From Streptomyces sennicomposti (GTDB lineage Bacteria; Actinomycetota; Actinomycetes; Streptomycetales; Streptomycetaceae), in contig NZ_JAIOAB010000015.1 in the NCBI RefSeq assembly GCF_019890635.1, positions 1-64,000 on the forward strand: a stretch of 64,000 nt of DNA. The letters are read 5' to 3'. Every line of letters starts with the position of its first letter. The first letter of the stretch is position 1. A program made the translations under genes and the position numbers. Below the pieces are notes generated by a model, which worked only from the letters and a program-made list of their open reading frames with translations, made no database searches and was not told the DNA's origin. This document shows, piece after piece, positions 1-9,307 of the stretch.

Positions 1-3000
1 AGACTCCGGCCGCGCCCGTCGAGGCCGCCGCCGAAACGCCGGCCGCCGAGGCCCCCGCCGCTGTCGCCGAGGCCCCCGCCGAAGAGGCCGCGCCCAAGGG
101 CCGTACGCGCCGCCGGGCCACCCGCAAGACGGCCGCGCCCGCCGACCAGCCGGTGACCGAGGCCCCGCAGGCCCCCGCCGCCGAGGCCGCCGAGCCCGTG
201 ACCGAGGCCCCCGCCGCCGCGGAACCCGCGGCCGAGGAGCCCGCCGCCGAGGCCGCCCCGACGCGCACCCGCCGCCGCGCCACGCGCCGCGCCACCGCGC
301 CGGCCGGTACGCCGGAGACCGCCGCGGGCGAGCAGGCCCCCGCCGCGGAGGCCGCCGAGCCCGTGACCGAGGCCCCCGCCGCCGAAGCCCCGCAGGCCGT
401 CAAGGCCCCCGAGGCCGCGCCCGTCGAGGCCGCGGCCCAGGAGCCCGCCGAGGACGCCGGGCCGCGGCGCGGCCGCCGCCGGGTCGTACGGCGTGCGGCG
501 ACCGGGTTCTCCGAGCCCGCCGCCAAGACCGCCGCCGCGCGGGCCGAGGCCGCCGAGGCCGACTCGCCGCGCCGTCCGGCGCGCCCGTCCGTGGCCGTGT
601 TCCAGCCGCCTGTCTTCGCCGAGCCGAAGTTCCAGACCCCGCAGCGCGCCGCCGCCGAAGCGGCCGCCGAGGCCGCGGAGACCGAGGAGCCGGAGGAGAC
701 CGAAGAGGTCGCGCAGGTCGCACAGGAGCAGGCGGAGCAGCCCGAGCAGACCGGGACCCGGCGTCGCCGCCGGCGTCGTGGCGCCGCGCAGGACGAGGAG
801 CCCGAGGCCGCCCCGGTTACGGCCCCGGCCGTCGCGGCGGACGAGCCCGAGGCCGAGGAAGCCGACGAGACCGAGGAGCCCGAGGACGCCGCCGAGGGCG
901 AGGACGGCGAGGAGGGCGCCTCGCGCCGCCGTCGCCGTCGTGGCGGCCGTCGCCGCCGCCGGGGCGAGAGCGCCGAGGCCGGCGGTGACGAGGACGCCGA
1001 GGAGAGCGGGGAACTCGCCGCCACGCAGGCCGCCGAGGACGCGGAGGACACCGCCGAGCAGATCGAGGAGGACGCCGAGGACGCCGAGGAGTCCGCCGAC
1101 GACGAGGACCACGCGGGCGGCGGCAGCAACAGCAGCCGGCGTCGCCGCCGGCGCCGTCGCCGCGCCGGTGACAGCGCCCCGGAGGCCGAGCCGTCCGCCG
1201 ACGACCCCGAGCGCACCGTCGTCAAGGTCCGCGAGCCGCGCAAGAAGGACGAGCGGCCCTCCGACGAGGTGCAGTCCATCAAGGGCTCGACGCGGCTGGA
1301 GGCCAAGAAGCAGCGCCGCCGCGAGGGGCGCGAGCAGGGCCGCCGCCGGGTGCCGATCATCACCGAGGCCGAGTTCCTGGCCCGCCGCGAGGCCGTCGAG
1401 CGCGTGATGGTGGTCCGCCAGCACGGCGACCGCACCCAGATCGGCGTCCTCGAGGACGACGTGCTCGTCGAGCACTACGTCAACAAGGAGCAGGCCGTCT
1501 CCTACGTCGGCAACGTCTACCTCGGCAAGGTGCAGAACGTCCTGCCGTCGATGGAGGCCGCCTTCATCGACATCGGCAAGGGCCGCAACGCCGTGCTGTA
1601 CGCGGGCGAGGTCAACTTCGAGGCGCTCGGCATGTCCGGCGGCCCGCGCCGGATCGAGTCCGCGCTGAAGTCCGGCCAGTCGGTGCTGGTGCAGGTCACC
1701 AAGGACCCGATCGGCCACAAGGGCGCCCGCCTCACCAGCCAGGTCTCCCTGCCGGGCCGCTACCTCGTGTACGTGCCCGAGGGCTCGATGACCGGCATCA
1801 GCCGCAAGCTGCCCGACACCGAACGGGCCCGGCTGAAGACCATCCTCAAGAAGATCGTCCCCGAGGACGCGGGCGTCATCGTGCGCACCGCCGCCGAGGG
1901 CGCGAGCGAGGAGGAGCTGCGCCGGGACGTCGAGCGGCTCCAGGCGCAGTGGGAGGAGATCAAGAAGAAGTCGAAGAACGGCGGCAGCGCGCCGACGCTG
2001 CTGTACGGCGAGCCGGACATGACCGTCCGGGTCGTGCGCGACATCTTCAACGAGGACTTCTCCAAGGTCATCGTCAGCGGCGACGAGGCGTGGGAGACCA
2101 TCCACGGCTACGTCTCGCACGTCGCCCCCGACCTCGCCCCGCGTCTGTCGCGCTGGACGAGCGAGGTGGACGTCTTCGCCACGTACCGGATCGACGAGCA
2201 GCTCGCCAAGGCGCTGGACCGCAAGGTCTGGCTGCCGAGCGGCGGTTCGCTGGTGATCGACCGGACCGAGGCGATGGTCGTCATCGACGTCAACACCGGC
2301 AAGTTCACCGGCCAGGGCGGCAACCTGGAGGAGACGGTCACCAGGAACAACCTGGAGGCGGCCGAGGAGATCGTGCGCCAGCTCAGGCTGCGCGACCTCG
2401 GCGGCATCATCGTGATCGACTTCATCGACATGGTGCTGGAGTCCAACCGGGACCTGGTGCTGCGCCGGCTGCTGGAGTGCCTGGGCCGGGACCGGACCAA
2501 GCACCAGGTGGCCGAGGTGACCTCGCTGGGCCTGGTGCAGATGACCCGCAAGCGGGTCGGCCAGGGTCTGCTGGAGTCCTTCTCCGAGACCTGCGTCCAC
2601 TGCAACGGCCGCGGTGTCATCGTCCACCTGGACCAGCCCTCGGCCGGTGCGGCGGGCGGCAAGCGCCGCAAGCGCGCCCGGGCCGGCGCCGAACCGCACG
2701 AGCACGAGGCCGTGACGGCCGCCCCGGTGAGCGCCGAGGAGGAGGCCGAGACGGAGGCGGAGGTCGCCGCCGAGGTCGCCGAGCCGGCCGCGCTGCCCGC
2801 GCCCGAGATGGCGCCGGACGAGGAGCTGTACAGCAGCATCGCCGAGGCGGAGGCGGCGGCCTCCCGGGGCCGTGGCCGGCGCCGGGCGAGCCGTCGGGCG
2901 TCCGCTCCGGCGGGTGCGCCGAGGGCCCTGGCCGACGGCGCCGCCCCGGCGCCCGCGGCGCGGGAGGTCACCGCGGAGCGGGAGGCCGAGCGCCCGGTGC

Positions 3001-3692
3001 GGCCGGAGCAGGCCGCCGAGGCGCAGACCGAGCCGGTGGCCGTCGAGGACCCGGTGGTCCCGGCCGCCGTGACCGAGGCGACCGAGGCGACCGAGGCGCC
3101 CGCCGAGGAGGCCGCGCCGAAGGGCCGTACGCGCCGTCGGGCGACCCGCAAGGTGTCGGCGCCGGCCGGTTCCCCGGCGGGGGCCGAGGCGGCGGTCGTG
3201 ACGGTGCCGGAGACGGCCCGTCCGCAGGAGGCCCCCGAGGCCCCGGCGGAGCCCGAGGCGTCGCAGGCCGTGACGGAGGCCGTGGCCGAGCCGGTGGCCG
3301 AGGCCGCCGCCCCGGCGCGTCCGCGCCGCCGGGCGGTGCGCAAGGCGACCGCGCCGACCGCGCCCGAGGAGACGGCCGTCGTGGTCGTCCCGTCGGCGCC
3401 GGCGGAGGTCCGGCCGGAGCCCGAGCCGGAGCCGGCCGAGGCCACCGAGGCCACCGAGGCCGGTGACGAGGACGCCGCCCCGGCCAAGAAGACGGCCCGC
3501 AAGGTCGCCAAGAAGGCCACGGCGAAGAAGGCCGCCACCAAGAAGACGGCGGCCAAGAAGACGGCCGCGAAGAAGACCACGGCCAAGAAGGCGGCGAAGA
3601 CCGCCAAGACGGCCACGGCCGCGAAGAAGTCGGCGGCGAAGAAGACGGCGGCGGCGCAGTCGGCGTCCGTCCCGTCCTCGGCCGACGAGTGA
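1..3692 (+). CDS. rne: Ribonuclease E/G (RNase ES type), 5' end outside window
   Basis: Endoribonuclease for mRNA decay and rRNA/tRNA processing. The frame is open to the left edge of the window, so the true start lies upstream; the first in-frame GTG at 153 is not a credible start. Counting from 153, an S1-like RNA-binding segment begins near residue 419. The catalytic DNase I-like motif (VIDVNTGKFTG) is near 709, a second conserved acidic stretch (IVIDFID) near 755, and the Zn-link CxxC (CVHCNGRG) near 814. The catalytic core sits centrally between two very long low-complexity arms rich in Ala, Glu and Pro. Both arms contain repeated Arg-rich blocks of the type RTRRRATRK, and the last 60 residues are Lys/Ala-rich, like a histone H1 tail. 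This central-core layout is known for Streptomyces RNase ES; the arms probably scaffold RNA or partner proteins. It is followed by a perfect hairpin terminator. Confidence 0.93.
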   Translation, partial: TPAAPVEAAAETPAAEAPAAVAEAPAEEAAPKGRTRRRATRKTAAPADQPVTEAPQAPAAEAAEPVTEAPAAAEPAAEEPAAEAAPTRTRRRATRRATAPAGTPETAAGEQAPAAEAAEPVTEAPAAEAPQAVKAPEAAPVEAAAQEPAEDAGPRRGRRRVVRRAATGFSEPAAKTAAARAEAAEADSPRRPARPSVAVFQPPVFAEPKFQTPQRAAAEAAAEAAETEEPEETEEVAQVAQEQAEQPEQTGTRRRRRRRGAAQDEEPEAAPVTAPAVAADEPEAEEADETEEPEDAAEGEDGEEGASRRRRRRGGRRRRRGESAEAGGDEDAEESGELAATQAAEDAEDTAEQIEEDAEDAEESADDEDHAGGGSNSSRRRRRRRRRAGDSAPEAEPSADDPERTVVKVREPRKKDERPSDEVQSIKGSTRLEAKKQRRREGREQGRRRVPIITEAEFLARREAVERVMVVRQHGDRTQIGVLEDDVLVEHYVNKEQAVSYVGNVYLGKVQNVLPSMEAAFIDIGKGRNAVLYAGEVNFEALGMSGGPRRIESALKSGQSVLVQVTKDPIGHKGARLTSQVSLPGRYLVYVPEGSMTGISRKLPDTERARLKTILKKIVPEDAGVIVRTAAEGASEEELRRDVERLQAQWEEIKKKSKNGGSAPTLLYGEPDMTVRVVRDIFNEDFSKVIVSGDEAWETIHGYVSHVAPDLAPRLSRWTSEVDVFATYRIDEQLAKALDRKVWLPSGGSLVIDRTEAMVVIDVNTGKFTGQGGNLEETVTRNNLEAAEEIVRQLRLRDLGGIIVIDFIDMVLESNRDLVLRRLLECLGRDRTKHQVAEVTSLGLVQMTRKRVGQGLLESFSETCVHCNGRGVIVHLDQPSAGAAGGKRRKRARAGAEPHEHEAVTAAPVSAEEEAETEAEVAAEVAEPAALPAPEMAPDEELYSSIAEAEAAASRGRGRRRASRRASAPAGAPRALADGAAPAPAAREVTAEREAERPVRPEQAAEAQTEPVAVEDPVVPAAVTEATEATEAPAEEAAPKGRTRRRATRKVSAPAGSPAGAEAAVVTVPETARPQEAPEAPAEPEASQAVTEAVAEPVAEAAAPARPRRRAVRKATAPTAPEETAVVVVPSAPAEVRPEPEPEPAEATEATEAGDEDAAPAKKTARKVAKKATAKKAATKKTAAKKTAAKKTTAKKAAKTAKTATAAKKSAAKKTAAAQSASVPSSADE

Positions 3693-3712
3693 CCGGCTGA
3701 GCGACACGCCCA

Positions 3713-3749
3713 CGGCGGGCCCGGGACGCACACCGTCCCGGGCCCGCCG
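3713..3749 (+). terminator. Strong terminator after rne
   Basis: A perfect 16-bp GC-rich inverted repeat (3713-3728 with 3734-3749) closes a 5-nt loop (cacac), 20 bp after the rne stop codon. There is no T-run, which is common for Streptomyces terminators. Confidence 0.8.
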
Positions 3750-3792
3750 CGGTTCACGGCCGCGAGGGCGGCCGTGGTGCGGGCGCCGACAC

Positions 3793-3834
3793 GGGCATAG
3801 GCACAGGCACGGGCACGGGCGCGGGCACAGGCAC
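3793..3834 (+). repeat. Hexanucleotide tandem repeat (RGGCAY type, 7 units)
   Basis: Seven consecutive 6-bp units of the form (g/a)ggca(c/t), one reading gggcgc, lie in the 458-bp gap between rne and rplU. No gene is visible in this gap; apart from this repeat it holds the rne terminator and the rplU promoter and leader. Confidence 0.6.
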
Positions 3835-3975
3835 GGCTCGGTGGGGCACGGGTCGCCGGGGCTCCTGGCCCCGCACAGCACCTGCGGCGCCCGCGAGCCC
3901 GCGAGGTCCGGCGTCCGCGGCGTCCGCCGCGCGTCCCCGCGTGAGCAGCCGCACACCCGCCGCGCCTCGCCCGGT

Positions 3976-4005
3976 TTGACCCCCGAGTGGGCGGGCCCGT
4001 AACCT
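3976..4005 (+). promoter_or_regulatory. rplU promoter
   Basis: A TTGACC -35 box (3976-3981), 18-bp spacer and TAACCT -10 box (4000-4005) fit a vegetative sigma-70-type promoter. Transcription would start near 4012 and leave a leader of about 140 nt before rplU. Confidence 0.6.
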
Positions 4006-4054
4006 TGACCGTCGGCGTGTCCGTTGCACATGCCACATCCCCGTAAACCTCTTC

Positions 4055-4094
4055 CTCCCGGGCACACGGCTGGCCGGGAGAGGTCGCCCGTGTG
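4055..4094 (+). promoter_or_regulatory. rplU leader with two mutually exclusive hairpins
   Basis: In the leader, ctcccgg (4055-4061) can pair with ccgggag (4074-4080). Alternatively cacacgg (4063-4069), inside the first loop, can pair with ccgtgtg (4088-4094). The second stem encloses the right arm of the first, so only one can form. This is a candidate autoregulatory leader for the L21-L27 operon; function is inferred only from the pairing. Confidence 0.4.
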
Positions 4095-4150
4095 TTTCAG
4101 GGCGGCTGGCCTGCGGGGGTGCCGTTTCTTCGAGCGAAAGAGAGATCCGC

Positions 4151-4471
4151 GTGTACGCCATCGTGCGCAGCGGTGGTCGCCAGCACAAGGTTGCTGTCGG
4201 CGACATCGTTGAGGTTGACAAGATTTCCACCGCCAAGGTTGGCGACACGGTCGAGCTCTCGACCCTGCTCGTTGTCGACGGCGACGCTGTGACCAGCGAC
4301 CCGTGGGTGCTGGCCGGCATCAAGGTCCAGGCCGAGGTCGTGGACCACCACAAGGGCCAGAAGATCGACATTCTGCGCTACAAGAACAAGACCGGCTACC
4401 GCCGTCGGCAGGGCCACCGCCAGCAGTACACGGCGATCAAGGTCACGTCGATCCCCACGGCTGCGAAGTAA
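4151..4471 (+). CDS. rplU: 50S ribosomal protein L21
   Basis: L21, a 106-residue structural protein of the large ribosomal subunit that binds 23S rRNA. It starts with GTG; a purine-rich aagagag lies upstream as ribosome binding site. The N-terminus ([13 protein letters not shown]) and the basic C-terminal region ([11 protein letters not shown]) are typical of L21, and the length is normal. It is the first gene of the rplU-rpmA pair, has its own promoter and a structured leader, and is separated from rpmA by 14 bp. Confidence 0.97.
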   Translation: MYAIVRSGGRQHKVAVGDIVEVDKISTAKVGDTVELSTLLVVDGDAVTSDPWVLAGIKVQAEVVDHHKGQKIDILRYKNKTGYRRRQGHRQQYTAIKVTSIPTAAK

Positions 4472-4485
4472 GGGACTGAGGAGAC

Positions 4486-4740
4486 ATGGCACACAAGAAG
4501 GGCGCATCGTCCACCCGGAACGGTCGCGACTCCAATGCCCAGCGGCTCGGCGTGAAGCGCTTCGGCGGTCAGGTCGTGAACGCCGGTGAGATCATCGTCC
4601 GCCAGCGCGGCACCCACTTCCACCCCGGCGCGGGCGTCGGCCGTGGCGGCGACGACACGCTGTTCGCGCTGCAGGCCGGTGCGGTGGAGTTCGGCTCCCA
4701 CCGCGGCCGCAAGGTCGTGAACATCGTCCCGGTCGCCTGA
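4486..4740 (+). CDS. rpmA: 50S ribosomal protein L27
   Basis: L27, 84 residues, located at the peptidyl-transferase end of the large subunit. Its N-terminus ([15 protein letters not shown]) is the conserved extension that reaches toward the P-site tRNA. It has the standard actinobacterial form without the cleavable N-terminal peptide seen in Firmicutes. The ATG is preceded by a good GAGGAG ribosome binding site, and the gene is cotranscribed with rplU. A two-tier hairpin separates it from obg. Confidence 0.97.
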   Translation: MAHKKGASSTRNGRDSNAQRLGVKRFGGQVVNAGEIIVRQRGTHFHPGAGVGRGGDDTLFALQAGAVEFGSHRGRKVVNIVPVA

Positions 4741-4755
4741 CCGGAGGCTTTCGCG

Positions 4756-4795
4756 AGGCGGACCTCACTTCCCGGTCGGGAAGGCGGGTCCGCCT
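4756..4795 (+). terminator. Two-tier terminator or attenuator between rpmA and obg
   Basis: The outer stem aggcggacc (4756-4764) pairs with ggtccgcct (4787-4795). The inner stem cttccc (4768-4773) pairs with gggaag (4778-4783) around a 4-nt loop. It is followed by ttt. It ends the L21-L27 transcript, or may only partly terminate it before obg 49 bp downstream. Confidence 0.7.
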
Positions 4796-4843
4796 TTCGC
4801 GTGTTACGCAAGAGACATCCCCGTAGTTCTGGAGGCACCTACC

Positions 4844-6280
4844 ATGACCACCTTCGTGGACCGCGTCGAGTTGCACGTCGCCGCGGGTAACGGAGGCCAC
4901 GGCTGTGCCTCCGTACACCGCGAGAAGTTCAAGCCGCTCGGCGGCCCGGACGGCGGCAACGGCGGGCGCGGCGGCGACGTGATCCTCACCGTCGACCAGT
5001 CCGTGACCACGCTGCTCGACTACCACCACTCGCCGCACCGCAAGGCCACCAACGGCAAGCCCGGCGAGGGCGGCAACCGCTCCGGCAAGGACGGCGCCGA
5101 TCTGGTCCTGCCGGTGCCGGACGGCACCGTCGTGCTGGACCGGGCGGGCAACGTCCTCGCCGACCTGGTCGGCCACGGCACCTCCTACGTCGCCGCGCAG
5201 GGCGGCCGCGGCGGCCTCGGCAACGCGGCGCTGGCCTCGGCCCGCCGCAAGGCCCCCGGCTTCGCGCTGCTCGGCGAGCCGGGCGACGTCGGCGACATCG
5301 TCCTGGAGCTGAAGACCGTCGCCGACGTGGCCCTCGTCGGCTACCCGAGCGCCGGCAAGTCCTCACTGATCTCGGTGCTGAGCGCGGCCAAGCCGAAGAT
5401 CGCCGACTACCCGTTCACCACCCTGGTGCCCAACCTCGGTGTGGTGACGGCCGGTTCGACCGTCTACACGGTCGCCGACGTGCCCGGTCTGATCCCGGGC
5501 GCCAGCCAGGGCCGGGGCCTGGGCCTGGAGTTCCTGCGCCATGTGGAGCGGTGCAGCGTCCTCGTGCACGTCCTGGACACCGCGACCCTGGAGTCCGACC
5601 GCGACCCGGTCTCCGACCTCGACGTCATCGAGGAGGAGCTGCGGCAGTACGGCGGCCTGGGCAACCGCCCGCGCATCGTCGTCCTGAACAAGATCGACGT
5701 CCCGGACGGCAAGGACCTCGCGGAGATGGTCCGCCCGGACCTGGAGTCGCGCGGCTACCGCGTCTTCGAGGTGTCGGCGGTGGCGCACATCGGCCTCAAG
5801 GAGCTGTCGTACGCGCTGGCCGAACTGGTCGCCGGCGCGCGTGCCGCCCGCCCCAAGGAAGAGGCGACGCGGATCGTCATCCGGCCCAAGGCCGTGGACG
5901 ACGCCGGTTTCACCGTCACCCGCGAGGAGGACGGCCTCTACCGCGTGCGCGGCGAGAAGCCCGAACGCTGGGTGCACCAGACCGACTTCAACAACGACGA
6001 GGCCGTCGGCTATCTCGCCGACCGCCTGAGCCGCCTCGGTGTCGAGGAGGAGCTGATGAAGGCGGGCGCCCGCTCCGGCGACGGCGTCGCCATCGGCCCC
6101 GAGGACAACGCGGTCGTCTTCGACTGGGAGCCCTCGGTGATGGCCGGTGCGGAGATGCTGGGCCGCCGCGGTGAGGACCACCGCTTCGAGGCGCCCCGGC
6201 CGGCCGCGCAGCGCCGCCGCGACCGGGAGGCCGAACGGGACGAGGCCCAGCAGGAGTTCGACGGCTTCGAGCCGTTCTAG
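4844..6280 (+). CDS. obg: Obg family GTPase
   Basis: Essential Obg/CgtA GTPase linked to 50S subunit assembly, and in Streptomyces to the onset of differentiation. It has three parts: a glycine-rich Obg fold (about 1-160, with runs such as [10 protein letters not shown]), a G domain with the P-loop YPSAGKSS near 166, a G3 DVPGLIPGA and a G4 NKID, and a C-terminal OCT domain (about 350-430) with a short acidic/basic tail. It has 478 residues, normal for actinobacteria. ATG start with GGAGG upstream. It follows rplU-rpmA, the usual bacterial order. Confidence 0.96.
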   Translation: MTTFVDRVELHVAAGNGGHGCASVHREKFKPLGGPDGGNGGRGGDVILTVDQSVTTLLDYHHSPHRKATNGKPGEGGNRSGKDGADLVLPVPDGTVVLDRAGNVLADLVGHGTSYVAAQGGRGGLGNAALASARRKAPGFALLGEPGDVGDIVLELKTVADVALVGYPSAGKSSLISVLSAAKPKIADYPFTTLVPNLGVVTAGSTVYTVADVPGLIPGASQGRGLGLEFLRHVERCSVLVHVLDTATLESDRDPVSDLDVIEEELRQYGGLGNRPRIVVLNKIDVPDGKDLAEMVRPDLESRGYRVFEVSAVAHIGLKELSYALAELVAGARAARPKEEATRIVIRPKAVDDAGFTVTREEDGLYRVRGEKPERWVHQTDFNNDEAVGYLADRLSRLGVEEELMKAGARSGDGVAIGPEDNAVVFDWEPSVMAGAEMLGRRGEDHRFEAPRPAAQRRRDREAERDEAQQEFDGFEPF

Positions 6281-6375
6281 CCGCCGGCTCCCGGCGGGGA
6301 ATTCGCAGGCCGTGCCTGCCGGGGCCGTCCAGACCGCGTACGCAGCCGCCTCGCCGATGTCCGGCGGGGCGGCTG
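6281..6375 (+). terminator. Hairpin cluster after obg
   Basis: Three successive hairpins follow the obg stop: 6281-6297 (7 bp), 6305-6319 (6 bp, gcaggc/gcctgc) and 6343-6375 (cagccgcc/ggcggctg enclosing cgccg/cggcg, about 14 bp with one G-U). They probably terminate obg. The rest of the 277-bp gap, around 6455-6505, is noticeably AT-rich for this genome and probably holds the promoter of the next operon, although I could not identify a clean -35/-10 pair. Confidence 0.6.
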
Positions 6376-6557
6376 TGACTTACTCAACGCCCGGCGTGCG
6401 GTATGTCGGTTACGCGGCATTCGAGGCAGTTGAGGGTATGGCACAGTCATGCAGACGTGAGGTAAACACACTGCATACTTGGTATCGCCTTATTTTTGCC
6501 TCATGGCCTAGGGGAGCGGGCCGTTCGCCAAGCCGTTCCCGTCAAGGAGTACCCGCA

Positions 6558-8312
6558 GTGCGAAATCCTGAAGCATCCCGATTGGTCGGTGTGTACCGGC
6601 GGGCGGTTCCGGTGGGTGCGCGACGTGTCATCGCCGAGCACGTCGGCACCGACTTCCGGGAGCAGCTGAAGTCGGGAATCGCCGCCGCCGCCGAGATGCG
6701 CAACCAGGCCAAGCGGGTACGGGTCGTGCGCCGGAACCGGGAGCTGCTGGCTCGCCACGACCGGCAGGTCGTCACCGTGGACGGTGCGCCGCGCATCGCC
6801 CATGTCGTCCCCGACGTCACTCCGCTCCAGGCCCGCAGGGCGAACCGTGACGAGGTGGCCGCCGCGCTGCGCGCCGCCGGCGTCGATTTCTTCTGCGTGC
6901 GCGCCTCCTCCGAGACGTCGGCCGCGATAGCCGTCCGCGCGGACGACCGGGAGCGGGTCCTCACCGCGCTGCGCCAGGCGTGCCGAATAAGACCCGGATA
7001 CGTGGTCCCGATCCGCAAGGGCCAGCCGCACGAGGAGGCCGCACTGCCCGGCTACGGGCCCGGTCCGTGGAAACGGGTCGCCAACGCCGACGTCTTCCGC
7101 TGCACCTGGTACCTCACCGACCAGACCGGCCGGCTGATACTCGGCCTGCGCTACGGCTGCGACATCGAGTTCTGGCGGCAGGAGGGCGACCGGCTGGTCT
7201 CGCCCCGGCGCAACGCCGTCGCCGACTCCGTGCCCCTCCACGAGGCGGCGGTGGAGGCGGACGACAGCCTCTTCACCGATCTCGCACCGCTGCCCGAGCA
7301 GGAGAGGGAACCGGTGCGAGTACGCACCCGCCCCGCCTTCGCCGCAGCGGCCGTCGGGCGCAGGACCTTCCCCATCGACGTCGTGTACACCTGGGTGGAC
7401 GGCTCCGATCCGGAGTGGCTGCGCCAGCGGGCCAGCTTCTCCGACATCCCGTACCACGACGAGGCGGCCAACGCCGCGCGCTACCTCAGCCGGGACGAGC
7501 TGCGCTACTCACTGCGCTCGCTGCACCTGTACGCGCCCTGGGTGCGCAACATCTACCTCGTCACCGCCGACCAGACACCGCCGTGGCTGAACACGGACCA
7601 CCCGCGGATCAAGGTCGTCAGCCACAAGGACATCTTCCGGGACCCGGCGTCGCTGCCGACGTTCAACTCGCACGCCATCGAGAGCCAGCTGCACCACATC
7701 GACGGCCTCTCCGAGCACTTCCTGTACTTCAACGACGACGTGATGCTCGGCCAGGAGATCCTGCCGCAGCAGTTCTTCCTGCCCAACGGCCTCGGCAAGT
7801 TCTACCTCTCGCCCGCCCTCGTCCCCTTCGGCGACCCCTCCCCGGAGGACCCGCCCGTGGCGGCGGCCGGCAAGAACAACCGCAGGCTGATCGCGGAGCG
7901 CTTCGGCGACAACATCTTCCAGAAGATGAAGCACGTCCCGCACGCTCTGCACCGCAGCGTTCTGGAGGAGATCGAGCGGGAGTTCCCCGAGGAGCACCGG
8001 CGCACCGAGGCGAGCCGGTTCCGCAGCACCGGCGACATCTCGGTGGCCTCCTCCCTCCACCACTACTACGCGTTCCACACGCAGCGTTCCTTCTCTGGCG
8101 AGGGGCTGGTCTACCGGTACTGCGACGTCGGCAAGCCCGGCGTCGAACGGGTGCTGGGCCGGCTGCTGGCCGCCCGTGACGCGCATGTGTTCTGCCTCAA
8201 CGACACGACCTCCACGGAGGCCGAACTCAGCCGGCAGCAGTCCCTCATGGCCCGCTTCCTGGACGAGTACTTCCCCTTCCCCAGCCCCTACGAGCGTGGT
8301 GCGGACAACTGA
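6558..8312 (+). CDS. Stealth-family sugar-phosphate transferase
   Basis: Predicted to transfer a hexose-1-phosphate unit onto a glycan, building a phosphodiester-linked cell-wall polymer. GTG start chosen because AAGGAG lies 8 bp upstream; 584 residues. The four Stealth blocks are present: CR1 (IDVVYTWVDGSDP, near 273), CR2 from RDELRYSLRSL to the acidic YFNDD motif near 391, CR3 (KNNRRLIAERF) and CR4 (SSLHHYYAFH). The first 240 residues form a separate module ending in YGCDIEFWRQ that is shared with the 9304-12141 protein. It opens a three-gene operon with 1-bp and 4-bp overlaps. In S. coelicolor the obg-proB interval is, from memory, linked to spore-wall glycopolymer synthesis, which fits. 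Confidence 0.85.
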   Translation: MRNPEASRLVGVYRRAVPVGARRVIAEHVGTDFREQLKSGIAAAAEMRNQAKRVRVVRRNRELLARHDRQVVTVDGAPRIAHVVPDVTPLQARRANRDEVAAALRAAGVDFFCVRASSETSAAIAVRADDRERVLTALRQACRIRPGYVVPIRKGQPHEEAALPGYGPGPWKRVANADVFRCTWYLTDQTGRLILGLRYGCDIEFWRQEGDRLVSPRRNAVADSVPLHEAAVEADDSLFTDLAPLPEQEREPVRVRTRPAFAAAAVGRRTFPIDVVYTWVDGSDPEWLRQRASFSDIPYHDEAANAARYLSRDELRYSLRSLHLYAPWVRNIYLVTADQTPPWLNTDHPRIKVVSHKDIFRDPASLPTFNSHAIESQLHHIDGLSEHFLYFNDDVMLGQEILPQQFFLPNGLGKFYLSPALVPFGDPSPEDPPVAAAGKNNRRLIAERFGDNIFQKMKHVPHALHRSVLEEIEREFPEEHRRTEASRFRSTGDISVASSLHHYYAFHTQRSFSGEGLVYRYCDVGKPGVERVLGRLLAARDAHVFCLNDTTSTEAELSRQQSLMARFLDEYFPFPSPYERGADN

Positions 8313-9307
8313 TGAGACAACTTCCTACCCCGCACAAGGTGATGCGCAAGGGGTACGACGTGGTGCGCTCGGCACGGTCGCGACTGGACAGTCTCGTTCT
8401 GGTACCGCCGAGCGCCGATGACTGGCCGCGGGTCACCGCCGAGCACCTCTCCCTGCTGGACGGCCGGACCCTCAACTTCTGCGTCCGCGTCCCCGAGGGG
8501 ATCTCCGTCTCGGCGGCCTCCCTGCTGCTGGGCGGCTCCTCCTCCCCGGTCGTCGTGCCGCTGACGCTCGTCCAGCGCGGTGACGGCTCCGTCGAGGCCT
8601 CGGGCACCGCCGTCCTCGATCTGATGGAGGCGGACGCCGACCCGCACCGGCCGGTGCCGGTGCCCGCCGGGGTGCGCAGGTTCCTGCTGGCCTCCGGGCA
8701 GTGGCGGCTGTCCGTCGTCTTCACGGACGCCTCCGGGGAGGACCGCCGGTTCGCCGTCGCCAAGGCGCCGCGGATCATGCCCGACGGCCCGACCGACCCG
8801 GAGCCGGTCCGCGAGGACGGCACCTACTGCCGGCTCATCGCCTCCGGCACCGGCCGCGCCTACGTCTCCCTGGGCCGGGGCGACGCCGAGGCCGAGCTGA
8901 TCGCCGTACGGATCGGCTGGTCCGAGGTGACCGTCGAGGGCCGGCTCGTCAACGCGCCGGCCGACGAGTGCCACGGCGACATCGAACTGGTGCGCAGGAA
9001 CGGCCGGATCACCCGCGTCGTGCCGGCCACCTGGCAGGGCGACACCTTCGTCTGCTCGATCCGTGCGGCCGACTTCGGCGACTTCAGCACCAAGGAGCAG
9101 ATCTTCGACGTACGGCTGCAGCGCCCGCGCCGCCGGTCGCTGAAGGTGTCCCGGCAGCGCACCGACGTACGCAGCCCGCGCGACGTCTTCCGGATGCCGC
9201 ACCGGCTGCTGACCTCGGAGGGCGACGACGCCGTGCTGAGGATCAACCCGTATTACACGCCCATCGGAAGCCTGGCCTTCCGTGCGGCCCACCTCCCCAC
9301 TGGATGA
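8312..9307 (+). CDS. Unrecognised protein within the Stealth operon
   Basis: 331 residues; the ATG overlaps the upstream TGA (tgATGa). I do not recognise a family. The sequence looks beta-rich, with many alternating hydrophobic stretches (for example VVVPLTLV and YVSLGRGDAEAELI). There is no signal peptide and no transmembrane helix, so it is probably cytoplasmic. The final segment (RINPYYTPIGSLAFR) looks like a short conserved motif. Its tight fit between two Stealth genes suggests it acts in the same pathway, perhaps as a carbohydrate-binding or accessory subunit; this is inference from context only. Confidence 0.75.
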   Translation: MRQLPTPHKVMRKGYDVVRSARSRLDSLVLVPPSADDWPRVTAEHLSLLDGRTLNFCVRVPEGISVSAASLLLGGSSSPVVVPLTLVQRGDGSVEASGTAVLDLMEADADPHRPVPVPAGVRRFLLASGQWRLSVVFTDASGEDRRFAVAKAPRIMPDGPTDPEPVREDGTYCRLIASGTGRAYVSLGRGDAEAELIAVRIGWSEVTVEGRLVNAPADECHGDIELVRRNGRITRVVPATWQGDTFVCSIRAADFGDFSTKEQIFDVRLQRPRRRSLKVSRQRTDVRSPRDVFRMPHRLLTSEGDDAVLRINPYYTPIGSLAFRAAHLPTG

